This document shows positions 8,496 to 14,661 of a DNA stretch of 16,271 nucleotides, piece by piece. The stretch lies in NCBI GenBank assembly GCA_020861055.1, contig JAJBTD010000104.1, forward strand, positions 1 through 16,271, written 5' to 3'. Each line of letters opens with the position of its first letter. Within the stretch, counting starts at the first letter, position 1. The notes under the pieces were generated by a model, which was given only the letters and a program-made list of their open reading frames with translations, had not been told where the DNA came from and ran no database searches. This DNA is from Clostridiales bacterium (lineage in GTDB: Bacteria > Bacillota > Clostridia > Oscillospirales > Oscillospiraceae). The position numbers and the translations under genes were made by a program.

Positions 8496-8522
8496 ACCGC
8501 CGCCGGAGCTTCCGGCGGCGGT
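8496..8522. terminator. Bidirectional terminator between the thioesterase and FemAB-type genes
   Basis: ACCGCCGCCGGA (8496-8507), loop GCT, and TCCGGCGGCGGT (8511-8522) form a perfect 12-bp GC-rich stem between two convergent genes. The + side is followed by only a short T run. The - strand reads ATTTT after the stem, since the + strand has AAAAT just before it. It most likely ends transcription from both sides. Confidence 0.8.
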
Positions 8523-8530
8523 TTGCGCCT

Positions 8531-9604
8531 TTACCGGCCCCGTTTGGGCCGCAGACGGTTTCGCAGCGCCCGGTTGCCCCACAGCTCCGCCTGAAGGCAG
8601 CGATAGGCCAAAGGGCGATAGACCCGGATGAGCGTCCCGCAGAAGGCGGTGAAGTCTCCGCCAAAGCCCTTTTTGAACCGGTATAGCCCGTAGAGGGGGG
8701 AGCCCGGGTCGGTGTTCCCGGAGACGCCCCGGAAGTCGTACAGGCTGCACCCGCCGTCGATCGCCCAGCGGATTATCTCCCACTGGAGCAGATAGTTGGG
8801 CATGGCATTTCGGTGGTCGTTGGAGGATGCCCCGTAGAGATACCAGGTCTTGTTGCCGTACTGAATGGCGACGGCTCCGGCGATGGGCGCACCCTCCAGT
8901 GAGGCCATATAGAGCCGGGCGCGTTCCCCCAGAGCGGACAGGAGCCGTCGGAAATAGTTCTTGTCCCGGACCAGAAAACCGTCCCGTTCCCCGGTGACGG
9001 CCATTAAGCGGGCAAAGGCACTGAGAGCCGATTCCGGGATGGGCCGGTCGCCCGGATAGAAGAAAATTTCCACCCCTCGCCGCCGGGCCAGCCGCACCTG
9101 ATACCGAGTCTTGGAGGCAAAGCAGGCAAAGACCTCCTCCTCCGTCCGATCCTGTAGGGGCAGGCGAAAGACGAACCGGGGCTGTATCCCGTCAAAATCG
9201 TCTGTCGGACGGCAGGAAAAGCCCAGCTCCCCGGCGAGGGCGAGGAAGTCCACGTCTGTCTCCGGCACGTCTGGGTCAGTGAGCAGGGCGCAGCCCCGGC
9301 ACTGACGGGCTACCTGCTCCGCCCCCTGGCAGAGCAGAGACAGGGCGGCTCTGTCGGTGAGGTCGCACACCGGCCCTCTGGGGGCGTAGAGCAGAGAAAA
9401 ACCGCCCGGCATAGCCCGGATGAGAACAGAGAGGCTGGCCCGGATGGCCCCGTCCTCCCGCACGACGATTCCCCGCCAGTCCCAGCCGGGCTTGACCAGC
9501 CGCCAGGCGGGGGACTGGAGAAAATGTCCCCGCGGGTGACGGGAGACAAAGGCGTCCAGCTCCCCCATAGCGTCGGCGTCGGCGGGGGTGAGCAACTGTA
9601 GCAT
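8531..9604 (-). CDS. FemAB/FemX-type peptidoglycan aminoacyltransferase
   Basis: A 357-residue member of the FemABX family (tandem GNAT-like folds). These enzymes transfer amino acids from aminoacyl-tRNA to the lysine or other side branch of lipid II at the cytosolic membrane face, building the interpeptide bridge. Recognisable blocks are a first-domain segment ending SLLYAPRGPV, the SKTRYQVRLARRRGVE helix (Lys165, Arg167) typical of FemAB, and a second-domain block YLYGASSNDHRNAMPNYLL followed by WEIIRWAIDGG and YDFRGVSG (about 250-295), then LYRFKKGFGG. No long coiled-coil arm is present, so it resembles the single-chain FemX layout. The ATG has GGAG 10 nt upstream. It lies downstream of an alanine racemase homologue on the same strand, but an inverted-repeat element lies between them. 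The amino acid added is unknown. Confidence 0.85.
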   Translation of the reverse strand: MLQLLTPADADAMGELDAFVSRHPRGHFLQSPAWRLVKPGWDWRGIVVREDGAIRASLSVLIRAMPGGFSLLYAPRGPVCDLTDRAALSLLCQGAEQVARQCRGCALLTDPDVPETDVDFLALAGELGFSCRPTDDFDGIQPRFVFRLPLQDRTEEEVFACFASKTRYQVRLARRRGVEIFFYPGDRPIPESALSAFARLMAVTGERDGFLVRDKNYFRRLLSALGERARLYMASLEGAPIAGAVAIQYGNKTWYLYGASSNDHRNAMPNYLLQWEIIRWAIDGGCSLYDFRGVSGNTDPGSPLYGLYRFKKGFGGDFTAFCGTLIRVYRPLAYRCLQAELWGNRALRNRLRPKRGR

Positions 9605-9650
9605 GAGATTATCACTCCAATCTTTGAGGATATTGCAGCTCTATCAATGA

Positions 9651-9832
9651 ATTCGCCGGAAGGTTGTGTTTGTCGGTGATGCGTGTCGCACCCCTCCACC
9701 GCCTAACGGCGGTCCCCCTCCCCTTTCAGGGGAGGTAAAGGGGTCTGGCTCCTCTGAAAGGGGAGCTGTCGCCACAAGGCGACTGAGGGGTGCGGGCACG
9801 CACCTCCGTCAAGCGGAAATCCTCCGGCGAAT
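9651..9832. repeat. Structured inverted-repeat element, MITE/REP-like
   Basis: The gap of about 240 bp between the two - strand genes is largely filled by one symmetrical element. Outer arms: ATTCGCCGGA (9651-9660) and TCCGGCGAAT (9823-9832) are perfect inverse copies. Inner arms: TGCGTG plus CGCACCCCTC (9680-9696, one extra base) pair with GAGGGGTGCG plus CACGCA (9785-9802). The sequence between outer and inner arms is also partly complementary, so the terminal repeats are about 46-48 bp with mismatches. Inside are three hairpins: ACCGCC/GGCGGT (9698-9713), a 17-bp arm pair with one G-T mismatch (9718-9734 with 9749-9765), and GTCGCC/GGCGAC (9768-9783). It encodes nothing visible and I see no clear target-site duplication. 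The core resembles, from memory, dispersed repeats common in gut Clostridia. Confidence 0.75.
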
Positions 9833-9844
9833 CCGCACCATCCC

Positions 9845-10939
9845 TCATACATACCTCCGTCTGGGCGGCGGCAGCAGCATGTCCACATTGGCGGAGACAT
9901 ACTGCCCAGGGGCAAGGTCGGTACCGGATGCGTCCACAAGAGTAAACTGCGTCCCCACCCGGCCCACCACCGGCAGGGCCTGTCCCTGGTACAGAACCGT
10001 TTGAGGCGTGTGCCGGGTGCGGAGCAGACCGTGGATGTGCCGCAGAACGTCCCGCGCCCGAAAGCACTCCGGCCGGTGGACCAGGCCGAAGCCCTGCTGA
10101 TGTCCCAGGGCGACGACGGCGACCCTGGTATCCCGTCTCACCCGGCAGATGGCCCCGTAGCCGGTGGTGTCTCCCCGCCTCAGGGTGCGCACGTCCACCA
10201 CCATGGCCTGATAGACGCCCACCCGGCGCAGCTCCACCGGCACCGTCACCGGGAGCCGGCCCACCAGGGCGGAGCCGACGAGCACGGCGTCCAGCCGGGT
10301 CTCCTGGAACCGGAGGGCGGCGCAGGAGTTTGCCATATGCCGCAGGCCCACGGGAAAGCCCTCCGCCGCCAGCGCCTCCGTCAGCGACAAAAAGCGCTCC
10401 AGCTGGAGGGCGGTCATCCGCCTGGAGGCCTCAAAGGAGGCGGCAAAGTGGGAGAAGCAACCCTCAAATTGCAGCCCCTCTGTCCGGTAGACTGCCCGGA
10501 AGCCCTCTAAATCGTCCCACCGGAGGCCGAAGCGCCCCATGCCAGTGTCCGCCGACACATGGACCCGGACGGGCCTGCCTCCGCCCAGCCGGGCATAGCG
10601 CCGGGCCGTATCGGGATTCGTCACGGTGAGGATGACCCCCGCTCCGATCAGGGCCTCCAGCAGACCGGGGCTGACGACAGGGGAGAGAAGGAGAAGGTCT
10701 GTCTCCCGAAACCCCGCCCGCCGGAGGGCGAGGGCCTCCTCCGGCTCGGAGACCGCCAGCATGGCGGCTCCGGCGCTCTCCCAGGCGGCGGCAGCCTCCG
10801 CCGCCGAGACCCCGTAGCCGTCGCACTTCACCACCCCGATCACCGGACAGCCCACCGCCTCCGTCACCCGCCGGGCGTTTTCCCGGAGGTCCTGTCGGCT
10901 GATCTCCAGATAGCCCTGGCTCAGCTCCCACGGTTCCAT
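9845..10939 (-). CDS. alr: Alanine racemase family PLP enzyme, divergent active site
   Basis: A 364-residue fold-III PLP protein of the alanine racemase family, which makes D-alanine for peptidoglycan. Both catalytic bases are kept: Lys38 in GVVKCDGYG (PLP lysine) and Tyr261 in TTGYGAIC; DTGMGR, SHFA and HMANSCA are also present. Compared with the usual family, several conserved positions differ: VHLKVDTG reads VHVSADTG (Ser129 for the carbamylated lysine), the pyridine-contacting arginine of MVRPG is Leu220 in AVLVG, GYADG is GHQQG (279-283), and CMDQ is GTQF (329-332). It may therefore be a paralogue with other specificity. The start chosen is the ATG at 10939, with AAGGGG 9 nt upstream and GYLEISRQDLREN beginning where the family normally starts. 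The frame is open further upstream (ATGs at 10948 and 11056) but lacks family-like sequence there. Confidence 0.82.
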   Translation of the reverse strand: MEPWELSQGYLEISRQDLRENARRVTEAVGCPVIGVVKCDGYGVSAAEAAAAWESAGAAMLAVSEPEEALALRRAGFRETDLLLLSPVVSPGLLEALIGAGVILTVTNPDTARRYARLGGGRPVRVHVSADTGMGRFGLRWDDLEGFRAVYRTEGLQFEGCFSHFAASFEASRRMTALQLERFLSLTEALAAEGFPVGLRHMANSCAALRFQETRLDAVLVGSALVGRLPVTVPVELRRVGVYQAMVVDVRTLRRGDTTGYGAICRVRRDTRVAVVALGHQQGFGLVHRPECFRARDVLRHIHGLLRTRHTPQTVLYQGQALPVVGRVGTQFTLVDASGTDLAPGQYVSANVDMLLPPPRRRYV

Positions 10940-11097
10940 TCGGCCCATCCCCTTCCAACGGCTGAAAGGATACCATCCGTCTGTATCCGGGAAAGCGCCG
11001 CCCGGCATCGGAACAGCATCTTCTCCAGGCGGCGGAAATAACGCTGTTTTTGCCATATATTGGAGCCGGAAGCGGATGTTTCCCCCAGAAATAGAAG
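10940..11097. other. Divergent intergenic region without a recognised gene
   Basis: This stretch separates the - strand racemase from the + strand promoter at 11098. It contains no convincing gene. The racemase frame remains open into it up to 11056, but the extra residues do not resemble the family and no ribosome binding site precedes that ATG. I found no confident - strand promoter; a weak TATCCT about 30 nt upstream of the racemase start lacks a good -35. Confidence 0.5.
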
Positions 11098-11126
11098 TTG
11101 ACAGGGAGGGAACAACGTGTTACAAT
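11098..11126 (+). promoter_or_regulatory. Strong sigma-A promoter of the 97-residue gene/NlpC-P60 unit
   Basis: A perfect -35 TTGACA (11098-11103) lies 17 bp upstream of an extended -10, TGTTACAAT (11118-11126). This is the best consensus promoter in the window. It lies about 32 bp before the ATG at 11158. Confidence 0.85.
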
Positions 11127-11134
11127 TTGTAACA
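11118..11134. promoter_or_regulatory. 17-bp palindromic operator candidate over the -10
   Basis: TGTTACAATTTGTAACA is a perfect inverted repeat with 8-bp arms around a single central base, covering the whole extended -10 and running just past it. It fits the published TnrA/GlnR-type pattern (TGTNA, seven bases, TNACA) at every fixed position. A bound protein would be expected to block the promoter. The identity of the regulator is inference; palindromes with these arms could serve other families. Confidence 0.6.
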
Positions 11135-11157
11135 GTCAAAACGCAGGAGGTAACAAA

Positions 11158-11451
11158 ATGGCAGATCAGGCAAAGCTGCCCCTGGAGTATAAGGGGTATC
11201 CCCTTCGTCGGAAGGACAATGTGATTTACTACGGCAATATGACCGATCCCTATATTATTATGCTGCAGGTACTCAGCAGCGTCCCCATCGACGATATGAC
11301 CATGGCCACCAAGGTCTCCGTCCAGCTGCAGCACACCGATACCGAGCTGAAAAACCGGGATCGGGTGGTACGCTCCAGCGAGAAGAACAGCCTGTATGCG
11401 GCCATGGATCTGGCCCATGTGTGGCTGACCCGGGCGCTGGCCAACCGCTGA
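11158..11451 (+). CDS. Conserved-looking small protein of unknown function (97 aa)
   Basis: I do not recognise a named domain. The 97-residue product starts MADQAKLPLEYKGYPL, has no signal peptide, membrane segment or cysteine, and looks like a compact alpha/beta protein: strand-rich KDNVIYYGN and YIIMLQVLSS, a charged middle (KVSVQLQHTDTELKNRDRVV) and a C-terminal helix SLYAAMDLAHVWLTRAL. From memory, similar short proteins with a YYGNM-like block occur widely in Clostridia, but I cannot check. The start is clear: AGGAGGT lies 7 nt upstream of ATG 11158, while upstream in-frame codons have no such site and overlap the promoter. It sits behind the strongest promoter in the window and 41 bp before the NlpC/P60 gene, so the two are probably co-transcribed. 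Confidence 0.85.
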   Translation: MADQAKLPLEYKGYPLRRKDNVIYYGNMTDPYIIMLQVLSSVPIDDMTMATKVSVQLQHTDTELKNRDRVVRSSEKNSLYAAMDLAHVWLTRALANR

Positions 11452-11460
11452 TTTTTCCTT

Positions 11461-11480
11461 CCCCGCACCACCCCGCACCA
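11461..11480. repeat. 10-bp tandem direct repeat upstream of the NlpC/P60 gene
   Basis: CCCCGCACCA occurs twice in immediate succession (11461-11470 and 11471-11480), followed by CCTGGAGGT, the ribosome binding site of the next gene. It is a simple exact duplication in a short intergenic gap. Confidence 0.85.
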
Positions 11481-11492
11481 CCTGGAGGTCTT

Positions 11493-12524
11493 ATGGTTCC
11501 TGTACGAAAGATTTTGCTGACCCTGGCCCTGACCGGCGGGTCGCTGGCCCTGATGACATCGGCGGCCCTGGCCGCTGACACCGCAGATATCCTCTGCCAG
11601 GCCACCCTGAACACGGATAGCGTTCTGCTGGAGGAGGCGGACAGCCAGTCGGACGAGGTCGTCGCCCTGGAGTCGGGGGACGAGATCGTTCTGCTCTCCC
11701 AGGACGGGGAGCTGGCGGAGGCCGCCTATGAGGACGGCGACGAGGTCTATACTGGCTACCTCTTCCTGGAGGATGTGACCCTGAAATCCCAGGGCACGGC
11801 CCAGCTTCTTCCTACCGTGACCGTTCTCCGGGAGACCCCTTCCGAGAGCGGGGAACCGGTGGAGACGCTGAGCCGGGAGGACGAGCTGGAGATCCTGGGC
11901 TACGGGGACGGCTGGTATTTCGTCTCTGTGGGAGATGAGACCGGTTATCTGCCTCTGGAGAAGGTGGACGCCCCAGTGGTCACCACCACCAAGCTGAATC
12001 TCCGGACGGAGGCGACGACGGACAGCAAGATTCTGGCCGTACTGTCCACCGGCACCGAGCTGGAGCTGGAGGCTGTGGCTGCCAACGGCTGGGTCCAGGT
12101 GACCTGTGAGGGGGAGACGGGGTATGTCTCCGTCGATTACCTGTCCGCCTCGGAGGAGTACATCGTGGACGATCCGGTGATGACCACCGGGGAGGCTGTG
12201 CTGGCCTACGCCCAGCAGTTTTTGGGCAACCGGTACGTCTGGGGCGGCACCAGCCTGACCAACGGCTGCGACTGTTCCGGCTTCGTCATGCAGATTTACG
12301 CCGCCTTCGGCGTCAGCCTGCCCCACAGCTCCTATGGGATCCGCAGCTATGGAACCTCCGTTTCCTACAGTGATATACAGGTGGGCGACGTGGTGTGCTA
12401 CAGCGGCCATGTGGGCATCTATGCCGGAAACGGTAAGATCATCAACGCGCTCAACGCCCGCAAGGGTATCTGCTATACCAGCGTGAATTACGCCAAGATC
12501 ATCACCATCCGCCGCCTTGTGTGA
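11493..12524 (+). CDS. Secreted SH3-domain NlpC/P60 peptidoglycan endopeptidase
   Basis: A 343-residue exported wall hydrolase. The ATG at 11493 has GGAGG closely upstream and opens a classic signal peptide: VRKILLTLALTGG, a hydrophobic core, and a cleavage site after ALA at about residue 27. Three bacterial SH3-like repeats follow (about 33-95, 103-160 and 164-220), each ending in a TGYLFLE, TGYLPLE or TGYVSVD strand; the third has the usual KLNLRTEATTDSKI opening. The NlpC/P60 domain fills the C-terminus: YVWGGTSLTNGCDCSGFV with catalytic Cys261, GHVGIY with His306, and Asn318 (KIINAL) where many members have a third His. It would cut stem peptides, probably between D-Glu and the diamino acid, with the SH3 repeats binding the wall. 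The mature chain is strongly acidic. A terminator follows. Confidence 0.93.
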   Translation: MVPVRKILLTLALTGGSLALMTSAALAADTADILCQATLNTDSVLLEEADSQSDEVVALESGDEIVLLSQDGELAEAAYEDGDEVYTGYLFLEDVTLKSQGTAQLLPTVTVLRETPSESGEPVETLSREDELEILGYGDGWYFVSVGDETGYLPLEKVDAPVVTTTKLNLRTEATTDSKILAVLSTGTELELEAVAANGWVQVTCEGETGYVSVDYLSASEEYIVDDPVMTTGEAVLAYAQQFLGNRYVWGGTSLTNGCDCSGFVMQIYAAFGVSLPHSSYGIRSYGTSVSYSDIQVGDVVCYSGHVGIYAGNGKIINALNARKGICYTSVNYAKIITIRRLV

Positions 12525-12539
12525 CGTGAACAGAACCAG

Positions 12540-12582
12540 CAGCAGCCCGGAAGGCTTGACCCTCCGGGCTGCTGATTCTTTC
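12540..12582 (+). terminator. Rho-independent terminator after the NlpC/P60 gene
   Basis: CAGCAGCCCGGA (12540-12551) and TCCGGGCTGCTG (12563-12574) form a perfect 12-bp stem with an 11-nt loop, followed by ATTCTTTC. It starts 15 bases after the stop codon. Confidence 0.88.
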
Positions 12583-12645
12583 AGGGACAGCGCTGCCGAC
12601 CCGACCCGCCATTCTGATATTCTTCTGAAAACGGGGCAAGACCGG

Positions 12646-12675
12646 TTGACCTGGCGGCGTGGGATGTGCTAAAAT
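12646..12675 (+). promoter_or_regulatory. Promoter of argS
   Basis: TTGACC (12646-12651) and TAAAAT (12670-12675) are separated by 18 bp. The -10 carries an upstream TGC, giving TGCTAAAAT as an extended -10. The leader of about 60 nt contains a short CGGGG-TTT-CCCCG hairpin (12702-12714) but no T-box, so there is no visible tRNA-dependent control. Confidence 0.7.
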
Positions 12676-12741
12676 GGCAAATAGTGAATTTTTATATGCA
12701 GCGGGGTTTCCCCGTCTGATGTGCTGAGAGGGAAGCTGTTC

Positions 12742-14514
12742 ATGAAAACCTTGATCGATCAAATTTCGGCTGTTCTGTCGGAGGGCTTTGCCGCTGCCGG
12801 GTACGACCCCGCTCTGGGCCGGGCCACTGCCTCCAACCGTCCCGACCTGTGCCAGTACCAGTGCAACGGGGCCATGGCCGGGGCCAAGCGGTATCACAAG
12901 GCTCCCCTGGTCATCGCCCAGGAGGTGGCGGCGGCAGTGGGGAATCACCCCATGTTCTCCAAGCTGGAGGCAGTCCGCCCCGGCTTTCTCAATCTGGATC
13001 TCAGCCCGGACTTTCTGGCAGACCGTCTGGCCGAGCTGGAGGCCGACCCTCTCCGGGGAGTGGAGCAGGCGGAGCAGCCCCTGACCATCGTGGTGGACTA
13101 CGGCGGCCCCAACGTGGCAAAGCCCCTCCATGTGGGACATCTCCGCTCCGCCATCATCGGGGAGAGCATCAAGCGCACCTGTCGGTTCCTGGGCCACAAG
13201 GTCATCGGGGACGTGCATCTGGGGGACTGGGGCCTCCAGATGGGCCAGATCATCACCGAGCTGCGCTGCCGCCAGCCGGAGCTGCCCTATTTTGACGAGA
13301 GCTTTGCCGGGCCGTATCCGGAGGAGGCCCCCTTCACCATCTCCGACCTGGAGGAGATCTACCCTACCGCCAGCGCCCGGTGCAAGGTGGACGAGGACTA
13401 CAGGAGGGCGGCCCAGAACGCCACCTGGGAGCTGCAGAGCGGCCGACCCGGCTATCGCGCCCTGTGGCGGCATATCGTCAACGTCTCCGTCTCCGACCTG
13501 AAGCGGAACTATGACCGGCTGGACGTGGATTTCGACCTGTGGTACGGGGAGAGCGATGCGCAGCCCTATATCACCCCCATGGTGGACGCCATGAAGGAGG
13601 GGGGCTACGCCTATCTCAGCGACGGAGCGCTGGTGGTGGACGTGCAGGAGGAGAGCGATACGCGGGAGGTTCCTCCCTGTCTCATCCTGAAGTCCGACGG
13701 GGCCGCCCAGTATGAGACGACCGACCTCGCCACCATCGTCCAGCGGGAGAAGGACTTCCACCCTGACCGGATGATCTACCTGGCGGACAAGCGCCAGGAG
13801 CTGCACTATGTCCGGGTGTTCCGCTGCGCCTATAAGACGGGACTGGTGGACCGGGACGGGTGCAGTCTGGAGTACGTGGGCTTCGGCACCATTAACGGCA
13901 AGGACGGAAAGCCATTCAAGACACGGGAGGGAGGCGTGCTCCGGCTGGAATATCTGCTGGAGGACGTGAGCCAGGCGGTCTACGAAAAGTCCAAGGCGGC
14001 CAACCCCAGCCTGTCCGAAGAGGAGCTGCGGGAGATCGCCGACAAGGTGGGCCTGGCGGCGATCAAGTACGGCGACCTCTCCAACCAGCCCGCCAAGGAC
14101 TATATCTTCGACATCGAGAAATTCACCGCCTTTGAGGGGAATACCGGCCCGTACATCATGTATACCATGGTGCGCATCAAGTCCATCCTGGCCAGATACG
14201 CCGCCGCCTTCCCGGAGGCGGAGGCGGGACGCATCCTGCCCCCGGAGAGCCGGAGCGAGACTGGTTTGGCCCTGGCCCTGTGCCGGTTCAACGAGGCGGT
14301 GTACGAGGCCTATGACCAGAAAGCTCCCAGCCGTCTGTGCCGCTATATTTACGACCTGACCGGCGCACTGAATCAGTTCTATGTGGAGCACAACATTATG
14401 AAAGAGCCGGACGCCGCCCGTCAGGCGGGGTATATCGCCCTGATTCGGCTGGTGCTCCATGTGCTGGAGACCGCCATCGATCTGCTGGGCTTCTCCGCTC
14501 CCGACCGGATGTGA
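12742..14514 (+). CDS. argS: Arginyl-tRNA synthetase
   Basis: Charges tRNA-Arg with arginine; class I, cytosolic. The 590-residue product has the ArgRS N-terminal tRNA-binding domain (about 1-105, with NRPDLCQYQCNGAMAGAK), the HIGH-type motif HVGH at 130-133 in PNVAKPLHVGHLRSA, the catalytic core, a degenerate KMSKS region GKPFKTREGG (Lys390-Thr394), and a C-terminal DALR anticodon-binding domain ending DLLGFSAPDRM. The loose KMSKS is normal for many ArgRS, which use a compensating lysine upstream of HIGH. ATG 12742 is chosen: an in-frame GTG at 12721 would add seven residues without a ribosome binding site, whereas GAGAGGG lies at fair spacing before the ATG. It is a single-gene unit with its own promoter and a weak possible terminator downstream. 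Confidence 0.96.
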   Translation: MKTLIDQISAVLSEGFAAAGYDPALGRATASNRPDLCQYQCNGAMAGAKRYHKAPLVIAQEVAAAVGNHPMFSKLEAVRPGFLNLDLSPDFLADRLAELEADPLRGVEQAEQPLTIVVDYGGPNVAKPLHVGHLRSAIIGESIKRTCRFLGHKVIGDVHLGDWGLQMGQIITELRCRQPELPYFDESFAGPYPEEAPFTISDLEEIYPTASARCKVDEDYRRAAQNATWELQSGRPGYRALWRHIVNVSVSDLKRNYDRLDVDFDLWYGESDAQPYITPMVDAMKEGGYAYLSDGALVVDVQEESDTREVPPCLILKSDGAAQYETTDLATIVQREKDFHPDRMIYLADKRQELHYVRVFRCAYKTGLVDRDGCSLEYVGFGTINGKDGKPFKTREGGVLRLEYLLEDVSQAVYEKSKAANPSLSEEELREIADKVGLAAIKYGDLSNQPAKDYIFDIEKFTAFEGNTGPYIMYTMVRIKSILARYAAAFPEAEAGRILPPESRSETGLALALCRFNEAVYEAYDQKAPSRLCRYIYDLTGALNQFYVEHNIMKEPDAARQAGYIALIRLVLHVLETAIDLLGFSAPDRM

Positions 14515-14523
14515 CAGGAGCTG

Positions 14524-14552
14524 CGGAAAACCGGACGATTTTCTGAATTTTT
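14524..14552 (+). terminator. Weak possible terminator after argS
   Basis: CGGAAAA (14524-14530) can pair with TTTTCTG (14539-14545), including one G-U pair, around an 8-nt loop; AATTTTT follows. The stem is A-T rich and weak, so this is a tentative call. Confidence 0.35.
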
Positions 14553-14569
14553 AACCTTTGTTCATGCTT

Positions 14570-14600
14570 TTGACAGAGAAACAGGTTATGATACTGTCAA
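14570..14600. promoter_or_regulatory. Promoter with overlapping inverted repeat, efflux adaptor gene
   Basis: A perfect -35 TTGACA (14570-14575) lies 16 bp before a weak -10 TACTGT (14592-14597) that carries an upstream TG (TGATACTGT). The same bases form an inverted repeat, TTGACAG (14570-14576), 17 bases, CTGTCAA (14594-14600), so both promoter hexamers sit in its arms. The repeat is a plausible site for a dimeric repressor controlling efflux, but no regulator gene is visible in the window. Confidence 0.5.
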
Positions 14601-14661
14601 CCAACCAGGAAACAGAATGCCGCCGGGGCGGAGCGCTACGGCGGATGCAGGAGGAATCAAC

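Noticed and set aside
10940..11056. Longer racemase reading from the ATG at 11056 (403 residues)
   Set aside because: The extra 39 residues are unlike the family, there is no ribosome binding site before 11056, and AAGGGG fits the ATG at 10939.
11048..11066. CCATATATTGG-like near-palindrome in the divergent region
   Set aside because: The symmetry fails in the centre, it is not placed on a recognisable promoter, and A/T runs of this size arise by chance.
12583..12741. T-box riboswitch upstream of argS
   Set aside because: The leader from the predicted start is only about 60 nt, lacks the conserved T-box sequence that pairs with the tRNA end, and has no terminator/antiterminator pair.
13897..13926. 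Missing KMSKS in argS as a sign of a broken enzyme
   Set aside because: Degenerate KMSKS motifs are common in arginyl-tRNA synthetases, and the rest of the protein is intact and full length.
12502..14460. A 652-codon open frame on the - strand opposite argS
   Set aside because: It is the antisense shadow of the well-supported argS gene in GC-rich sequence; its product is rich in His, Gly, Leu and Val of the kind produced by reverse reading and has no recognisable domain.
14587..14592. TATGAT as the -10 of the efflux gene promoter
   Set aside because: It matches the hexamer well but lies only 11 bp from the TTGACA, and no other suitable -35 is present at 16-18 bp.
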